A DNA stretch of 64,000 nt from Limosilactobacillus pontis (GTDB lineage: Bacteria; Bacillota; Bacilli; Lactobacillales; Lactobacillaceae): assembly GCF_002940945.1 (NCBI RefSeq), contig NZ_PNFV01000005.1, forward strand, positions 124,001 through 188,000. Direction: 5' to 3'. A model generated the notes under the pieces. The model made no database searches and was not told the DNA's origin. It saw only the letters and a program-made list of their open reading frames with translations. Position numbers and translations under genes: made by a program. Each line of letters opens with the position of its first letter. Positions within the stretch are counted from its first letter, which is position 1. Positions 59,902 to 64,000 of this stretch are shown here, one piece after another.

Positions 59902-60204
59902 CTAACGGCGATGATTCAACCGGTAGAAATGATCCACACTGATCCCCTGCCGAGCTAAGTAAGCAACCTTCTTAACCCGCGTTTGGTGCTTGAAGTGGTA
60001 CTCGGCACTCAGCGCGTCGTGTTTATTATCAAATGCGGTTTGAAAAATCAGCCGCAAAGGATGGCGTGTCTTGACCCGGGTATACTTGGCACCCCGGCCA
60101 GCCCGGTGAGTAGCAAACCGCCGAGCAACATCAGTGGTAAAACCGCAATAGAGGGTATCGTCAGCACAGTAAAGAACGTACATATAATACTTACAGCTGG
60201 CCAT
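59902..60204 (-). CDS. GIY-YIG nuclease domain protein (YhbQ/UPF0213 type)
   Basis: 100 residues from ATG 60204. YYMYVLYCADDTLYCGFTTDVARRFATHRAG is the GIY-YIG core (YVL...YCG, with the catalytic-type Arg), followed by GAKYTRVKTRHPLRL. A single-domain family of unclear function, often next to a tRNA methyltransferase. Overlaps the upstream gene by 14 bases. Confidence 0.9.
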   Translation of the reverse strand: MASCKYYMYVLYCADDTLYCGFTTDVARRFATHRAGRGAKYTRVKTRHPLRLIFQTAFDNKHDALSAEYHFKHQTRVKKVAYLARQGISVDHFYRLNHRR

Positions 60205-60949
60205 AGAGCAGCTCCCGGACCGCTGGCAGATATTGACCGTCGGCACCGCTGACGGTCAATGGCGGCACCACCTTTAATCCGCCGGGCTTACCATCCTTGA
60301 TCACCTCAAGCAGAAGCATATTGGCATCCCGTCCCGGCTTAGGATGAATAAAACGCAACCGCTTAGGAATGAGGCGGTGCTCCTCCATCATCTTCAAAAT
60401 TTCGGTCAGTCGGTCGGGCCGATGGACAAGATAACCATGACCATTCATCTTCAGCAGTCCGCTCATTTGCTCGGCCACTGTCTCCAGATTAGTAGCGATC
60501 TCATGGCGGGCAATCGCCAAGTAATGGTTAGGGTTTTTTCGACTCTGAGCCGTCACCGGAAAGTATGGCGGATTGCACAGAACAACATCGACTGAATCTT
60601 TGGGAATAGCCGTAAAGACGTCGGCAATGTCCATATTGAGAACCTGATAACGATCGGCAAGCTGGTTAAGCTCAACACTGCGGCGGGCCATATCGGCAAT
60701 GCGTGGCTGTAATTCTACCTCGATGAAGGTCCCACCCAACTTCTTATGCAGGAAAAGGCCAATTGCCCCATTGCCAGCACAAAGATCGACGGTTCGTAAC
60801 TTATGACGGTGATTGGGTCGGACAAAATCAGCTAGCAGGACCGCGTCAAGGGAAAAGGCAAAGCAACGTGGGCTCTGAATAATCTGGACATCCTGACTAT
60901 ACAGTTGGTCGATCCGCTCATCGTTTTTTAATAGGGAAGTAGATTCCAT
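60191..60949 (-). CDS. tRNA1(Val) (adenine(37)-N6)-methyltransferase-like protein
   Basis: 252 residues. Class I methyltransferase with motif I DLCAGNGAIGLFLHKK (about 55-70) and the N6-adenine motif VVLCNPPYFPV (about 125-135). Same family as YfiC/TrmN6 and Bacillus YabB. Translationally coupled to the GIY-YIG gene, the usual YabB-YazA pair. Confidence 0.9.
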   Translation of the reverse strand: MESTSLLKNDERIDQLYSQDVQIIQSPRCFAFSLDAVLLADFVRPNHRHKLRTVDLCAGNGAIGLFLHKKLGGTFIEVELQPRIADMARRSVELNQLADRYQVLNMDIADVFTAIPKDSVDVVLCNPPYFPVTAQSRKNPNHYLAIARHEIATNLETVAEQMSGLLKMNGHGYLVHRPDRLTEILKMMEEHRLIPKRLRFIHPKPGRDANMLLLEVIKDGKPGGLKVVPPLTVSGADGQYLPAVRELLYGQL

Positions 60950-61081
60950 TTTATAATGCTCCTTTCATGATTAGCCACTTGCATCTGAACGTTTTTTTCG
61001 TCTATACTTGTGCAGTCAAAGGCAATTTTGACAATAAACGCTAGAGATTAAAAAAATTATTTGAAGATTGGAAGAACAATC

Positions 61082-61720
61082 ATGCTTTACAACTTTTTAG
61101 TGCACCTTATTAATCCCCTACTCAACCTGATCAACGGTCGTACCAGGGTTTATAATCGTGAAAATCTGCCTGCGGGCAACTACATCATCGTCGCCCCCCA
61201 CCGAACTTGGATGGATCCGGTTTTGATCGCCTTAGTCGTTTGGCCAAAGAAATTCAGTTTCATGGCCAAGAAAGAACTTTTTAAGAACCCGATCGCCGGG
61301 CGTTTCCTCAAGGCGCTCAACGCCTTCCCGGTCGATCGCAAGCACCCCGGCCCTTCGGCAATCAAGAAACCGGTGACCCTTTTACGCAAGTCCGATTTGT
61401 CAACGATCATCTTTCCGTCTGGATCGCGTTACTCCGCGCAGCTTAAGGGCGGGGCAATCGTGATCGCCAAACTAGCTAATGTTCCCCTCGTGCCAGTAGT
61501 TTACCAGGGACCGCTGAAATTCAGCCGGCTCTTCACCAGACAGCATCGGCACATCGCCTTTGGCAAGCCAATCTACATTGACCGTAAGCAACGCCTCACC
61601 GATGAAAACCAAGCTAAGATTGAGCAGCAGATGCAGGCGGCTTTTGATACCTTAGATAAGCAGATCAACCCGAACTTCCATTACGTCATGCCGCCAAAGC
61701 CAGCGGATGATGACTTCTAA
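61082..61720 (+). CDS. plsC: 1-acyl-sn-glycerol-3-phosphate acyltransferase family protein
   Basis: 212 residues from ATG 61082 with GGAAGA 6 bases upstream (an earlier TTG at 61061 lacks a site). Acyltransferase box HRTWMD (H-x4-D), KKELFKNPIAGRFLKALNAFPVDR, and FPSGSRYS in place of FPEGTRS. Hydrophobic N-terminal segment (LVHLINPLLNLI). Transfers a second acyl chain to lysophosphatidic acid, or is a paralogue. Confidence 0.88.
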   Translation: MLYNFLVHLINPLLNLINGRTRVYNRENLPAGNYIIVAPHRTWMDPVLIALVVWPKKFSFMAKKELFKNPIAGRFLKALNAFPVDRKHPGPSAIKKPVTLLRKSDLSTIIFPSGSRYSAQLKGGAIVIAKLANVPLVPVVYQGPLKFSRLFTRQHRHIAFGKPIYIDRKQRLTDENQAKIEQQMQAAFDTLDKQINPNFHYVMPPKPADDDF

Positions 61721-61723
61721 AAG

Positions 61724-61751
61724 AAAAAGGATGCGGCAACGCATCCTTTTT
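61724..61751. terminator. Bidirectional terminator between plsC and yneF
   Basis: Perfect 12-bp stem AAAAAGGATGCG / CGCATCCTTTTT with a GCAA tetraloop. Confidence 0.92.
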
Positions 61752-61753
61752 TA

Positions 61754-61981
61754 TTACTTGCGGTTTGCTTTCCGCGCCTGAGCCTTCATAGTTTGCATCA
61801 TCTGGTGAAGCTTGCGGCTAGAAGGCTTTTGCCCCATCTGGAGCATCATTGTCCGCAGCATTTCTTCTGAAATTGGTGGATTATTACGAAGGTAATTTTC
61901 CATGTACTTACGGGCGCCGAAGAAACCGACAACCAAGCCAACCAGCAATGCGATGATGGCCCATAAAATTGTCATACCCAC
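61754..61981 (-). CDS. yneF: YneF family (UPF0154) membrane protein
   Basis: 75 residues, GTG start with AGGAGG 8 bases upstream. One membrane helix (WAIIALLVGLVVGFFGARKY), then NPPISEEMLRTMMLQMGQKPS, the family signature, and a basic tail. Unknown function. Confidence 0.9.
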   Translation of the reverse strand: MGMTILWAIIALLVGLVVGFFGARKYMENYLRNNPPISEEMLRTMMLQMGQKPSSRKLHQMMQTMKAQARKANRK

Positions 61982-62056
61982 GACTAATTCCTCCTTTGGT
62001 TAGTTACCTTTCCATCTTACACGAAAGAAAGGATCTTGAAAAGAGAAAATCAGCGT

Positions 62057-62308
62057 CTAATCGTCACGCAGACCCTTTTTACGCTGAATTTCCCGCACCT
62101 TTTCGGGAGTAACCTCTTTGCCTTCCTTATCAAAGATCCGCATCATCTCAATGTTGCTACGCATTGCTTCACGGAAGTTCTTGATGTATTCCCGACGCAG
62201 GCGTTCTCGTTCACGTGTCTCTGCCTCGGTCAGCCCTTCCTTCTTATTCTTGTGGGCCAACTCATTGATTCGTTTCAGTAGTTTATCCTGTTCTTCTGAT
62301 TCAGCCAT
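62057..62308 (-). CDS. ynzC: DUF896 family protein (YnzC type)
   Basis: 83 residues. LLKRINELAHKNKKEGLTEAETRERERLRREYIKNFR is the two-helix hairpin of the family; the KEVTPEKVREIQRKKGLRDD tail is typical. In Bacillus ynzC is in an SOS operon divergent from lexA, the same arrangement as here. Confidence 0.92.
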   Translation of the reverse strand: MAESEEQDKLLKRINELAHKNKKEGLTEAETRERERLRREYIKNFREAMRSNIEMMRIFDKEGKEVTPEKVREIQRKKGLRDD

Positions 62309-62405
62309 AAATGTCTTCCCTCCAATTGGTCTAACATCTTCAACGGCTTGATTTTACCGAATTTAGTGCTTAATTGCAACTTTTCCGTTAACGGTAAAAT
62401 CGTGA

Positions 62406-62419
62406 CGAACGTACGTTTG
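62406..62419. promoter_or_regulatory. LexA/DinR SOS box
   Basis: CGAACGTACGTTTG, matching the Gram-positive SOS consensus CGAACRNRYGTTYS apart from the last positions. It lies between divergent lexA and ynzC and overlaps the lexA -35. Confidence 0.9.
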
Positions 62420-62445
62420 AAATATCATTGTTACTATGCTATTCT
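62417..62445 (+). promoter_or_regulatory. lexA promoter
   Basis: -35 TTGAAA (62417-62422), 17-base spacer ending TGC, -10 TATTCT (62440-62445). Confidence 0.75.
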
Positions 62446-62477
62446 AGACATAATAAGAATGATAATGAGGTGTTATT

Positions 62478-63104
62478 ATGCCACGATCCGCTAAAAATAA
62501 ACAGATGGCGGTCTTATCCTACATTCACAAGCAGGTTACTGAGCACGGCTATCCGCCGACGGTCCGGGAAATTTGCAGCGCAGTGGGACTTTCATCAACA
62601 TCAACTGTTCACGGTCACATCACCCGCTTAATTGATAAGGGGTTCTTGCGTAAAGACTCTGCTAAGCCGCGGGCTCTTGAGATCACCGCAAAAGGACTTG
62701 ACCTGCTCGGAGTTAAGCCAATCCAGACTAAAATCCCAATGCTTGGGGTCGTTACGGCCGGGCAGCCAATCCTCGCCGTTCAAGAGGCAACTGACTTCTT
62801 CCCGGTTCCACCATCGATCCAGGATAACAATGACCTGTTTATGTTGAAGATTCGTGGGAGTAGTATGATCAAGGCCGGCATTCTCAACGGTGACGACGTG
62901 ATCGTCCGTAAACAATCGACGGCCCGTAATGGTGACATCGTGATTGCAATGAACGATGACAACGAGGCGACCTGCAAGCGGTTTTTCAAGGAGAAAACCC
63001 GCTTCCGTCTGCAACCCGAAAACGACACAATGGACCCCATTTTCCTACAAAACGTTAAAATTCTCGGTAAGGTAATTGGCCTTTTCCGTGACCATATCTT
63101 TTAA
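62478..63104 (+). CDS. lexA: SOS regulator LexA
   Basis: 208 residues. N-terminal winged helix ([20 protein letters not shown]). Self-cleavage site Ala94-Gly95 in VVTAGQP. Catalytic dyad Ser129 (RGSSMIKAG) and Lys167 (ATCKRFF). RecA-stimulated autoproteolysis should derepress SOS genes. ATG preceded by AATGAGGTG. Confidence 0.97.
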   Translation: MPRSAKNKQMAVLSYIHKQVTEHGYPPTVREICSAVGLSSTSTVHGHITRLIDKGFLRKDSAKPRALEITAKGLDLLGVKPIQTKIPMLGVVTAGQPILAVQEATDFFPVPPSIQDNNDLFMLKIRGSSMIKAGILNGDDVIVRKQSTARNGDIVIAMNDDNEATCKRFFKEKTRFRLQPENDTMDPIFLQNVKILGKVIGLFRDHIF

Positions 63105-63116
63105 ACTATCAATACA

Positions 63117-63158
63117 ATAGGCCGTCAGCGTTCAGAAAATTGAACACTGACGGCCTAT
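63117..63158. terminator. Bidirectional terminator between lexA and mvaS
   Basis: 12-bp stem ATAGGCCGTCAG / CTGACGGCCTAT, continued by an inner GTTC / GAAC after a mismatch, 8-base loop. Confidence 0.8.
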
Positions 63159-63194
63159 TACTATACTATTTTAGAATCACTGTCCTGACCCTTA

Positions 63195-64000
63195 TCACCG
63201 TCGCTGATAGATCCGCTGGTGATTCTTTTGCCCAGCTAGGACAAATGGGGCATTGTCAGCCTGAGTATCGAATTGAATATCTGCTGCCTGCATCCCCAGC
63301 TGACTGTTAAACAGCCGCTCGTACTCGGGTACCGAAACCTGGTGCCGCTCTGCCAAATCGTGATCAACATCACTGAGGTTTTTAGCAAAGTCTGACTGAA
63401 CAATGCCGCTATAGAACTCACCCTCTGCGCCGGACCCGTAAGAGAAGAGACCCAGGCGGTCACCTGGCTTAATCTGACCGTTTTGCAGAAGGGACATCAG
63501 TCCTAGATAGAGTGAGCCTGTGTAGAGGTTGCCAACCTGCCGGCAATAAACCTGGCTAGCCGTCAACTGTTCACGTAATCGGTTAGCAACATCATCAGTC
63601 CGATCCTGCAGTACCGCTTCCAAAGCCTTCTTCCCCATCTTAGTAAATGGCAGGTGAAAAACGATTCCGGCGAAGTCTGCCAACTGCCGCCCCGTTCGCT
63701 GCTGGTAACGGGTCAGAGTATTCTTGAAGAAATCGATGTAGACGTTGGTAGAGTATTTTCCGTCTACCAAGGCCTCCGTAGCATAAAGTGGCCGCCAGAA
63801 GTCCATAACATCACGGCTGTAGGAAACACTCGTTGCCTCGATGGCTAAGACGTGCGGATTAGCACTGATTAACATGGCAACCGCTCCAGCCCCCTGAGTC
63901 ACCTCACCAGAAGTATTGAGGCCATAACGGGCAATGTCGGCTGCAATTACCAGGACAGATTCCTGCGGGTTGAGGGCCACCAGGCCGCGTGCAAACTGAA
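63195..64000 (-). CDS. mvaS: Hydroxymethylglutaryl-CoA synthase (partial, 3' part)
   Basis: The C-terminal 268 codons; the start and the active-site Cys lie beyond base 64000. Segments VLVIAADIARYGL, QGAGAVAMLIS, HLPFTKMGKKALE (catalytic His) and LFSYGSGAEGEFYSG identify the bacterial enzyme of the mevalonate pathway, which makes isoprenoid precursors in lactic acid bacteria. Confidence 0.95.
   Translation of the reverse strand, partial: QFARGLVALNPQESVLVIAADIARYGLNTSGEVTQGAGAVAMLISANPHVLAIEATSVSYSRDVMDFWRPLYATEALVDGKYSTNVYIDFFKNTLTRYQQRTGRQLADFAGIVFHLPFTKMGKKALEAVLQDRTDDVANRLREQLTASQVYCRQVGNLYTGSLYLGLMSLLQNGQIKPGDRLGLFSYGSGAEGEFYSGIVQSDFAKNLSDVDHDLAERHQVSVPEYERLFNSQLGMQAADIQFDTQADNAPFVLAGQKNHQRIYQRR

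Overview
The window is a chromosomal segment of a Firmicute of the order Lactobacillales. Base composition is close to 50% G+C by eye. The gene set (macromolecular synthesis operon, bile salt hydrolase, mevalonate-pathway HMG-CoA synthase, L-lactate dehydrogenase, T-box leaders, CIRCE and Gram-positive SOS box) fits a lactic acid bacterium. A Limosilactobacillus-like species of moderately high G+C is plausible, but the species cannot be settled from the sequence alone. Most genes lie on the minus strand and are housekeeping.

Layout, left to right. 1-12.7 kb holds Nif3-like, trmK, an aminotransferase, then the conserved minus-strand block phoH-ybeY-dgkA-era-recO, glyQ-glyS behind a T-box, and dnaG-rpoD. 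12.7-17.4 kb holds argG-argH with an ArgR-type operator, a bile salt hydrolase, yqeY and rpsU. 17.7-20.0 kb is a plus-strand glutamine/polar amino acid ABC transporter (receptor-permease fusion plus ATPase), followed by a glycerate kinase remnant. 20.3-28.6 kb holds aspS behind a T-box, a plus-strand fructosamine kinase-like gene, dtd, relA, rsmE and prmA. 28.7-32.1 kb is the only accessory-looking part: a small membrane peptide gene, ldh, an ASCH-domain gene with one internal stop, a LapA-like protein, and about 1.1 kb of small, AT-rich, partly broken genes with convergent small transcripts. 32-38.9 kb holds lepA and hrcA-grpE-dnaK-dnaJ behind CIRCE. 39-40.1 kb has an unknown gene and an MgtC-like gene. 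40.2-47.4 kb is rimP-nusA-ylxR-L7Ae-infB-rbfA-truB-ribF with a leader attenuator. 47.4-60.9 kb holds polC, proS, rseP, cdsA, uppS, frr, pyrH, tsf, rpsB, a GIY-YIG protein and a tRNA methyltransferase. 61-64 kb holds plsC, yneF, ynzC, lexA with an SOS box, and the 3' part of mvaS.

The strongest candidate for something undescribed is at 31.47-31.83 kb. A short plus-strand RNA (own promoter and terminator) is convergent with a minus-strand transcript that carries a small hydrophobic peptide. The two share a bidirectional terminator, and the short RNA has an 11-base match to the ribosome binding region of the peptide mRNA. That is the architecture of a type I toxin-antitoxin locus. The peptide frame carries an apparent +1 shift next to its start codon, so this copy may be dead.

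Many genes here start with TTG or GTG (trmK, recO, phoH, grpE, ribF, rimP, nusA, uppS, polC, mgtC-like, the kinase gene). I chose those starts from the position of strong ribosome binding sites.
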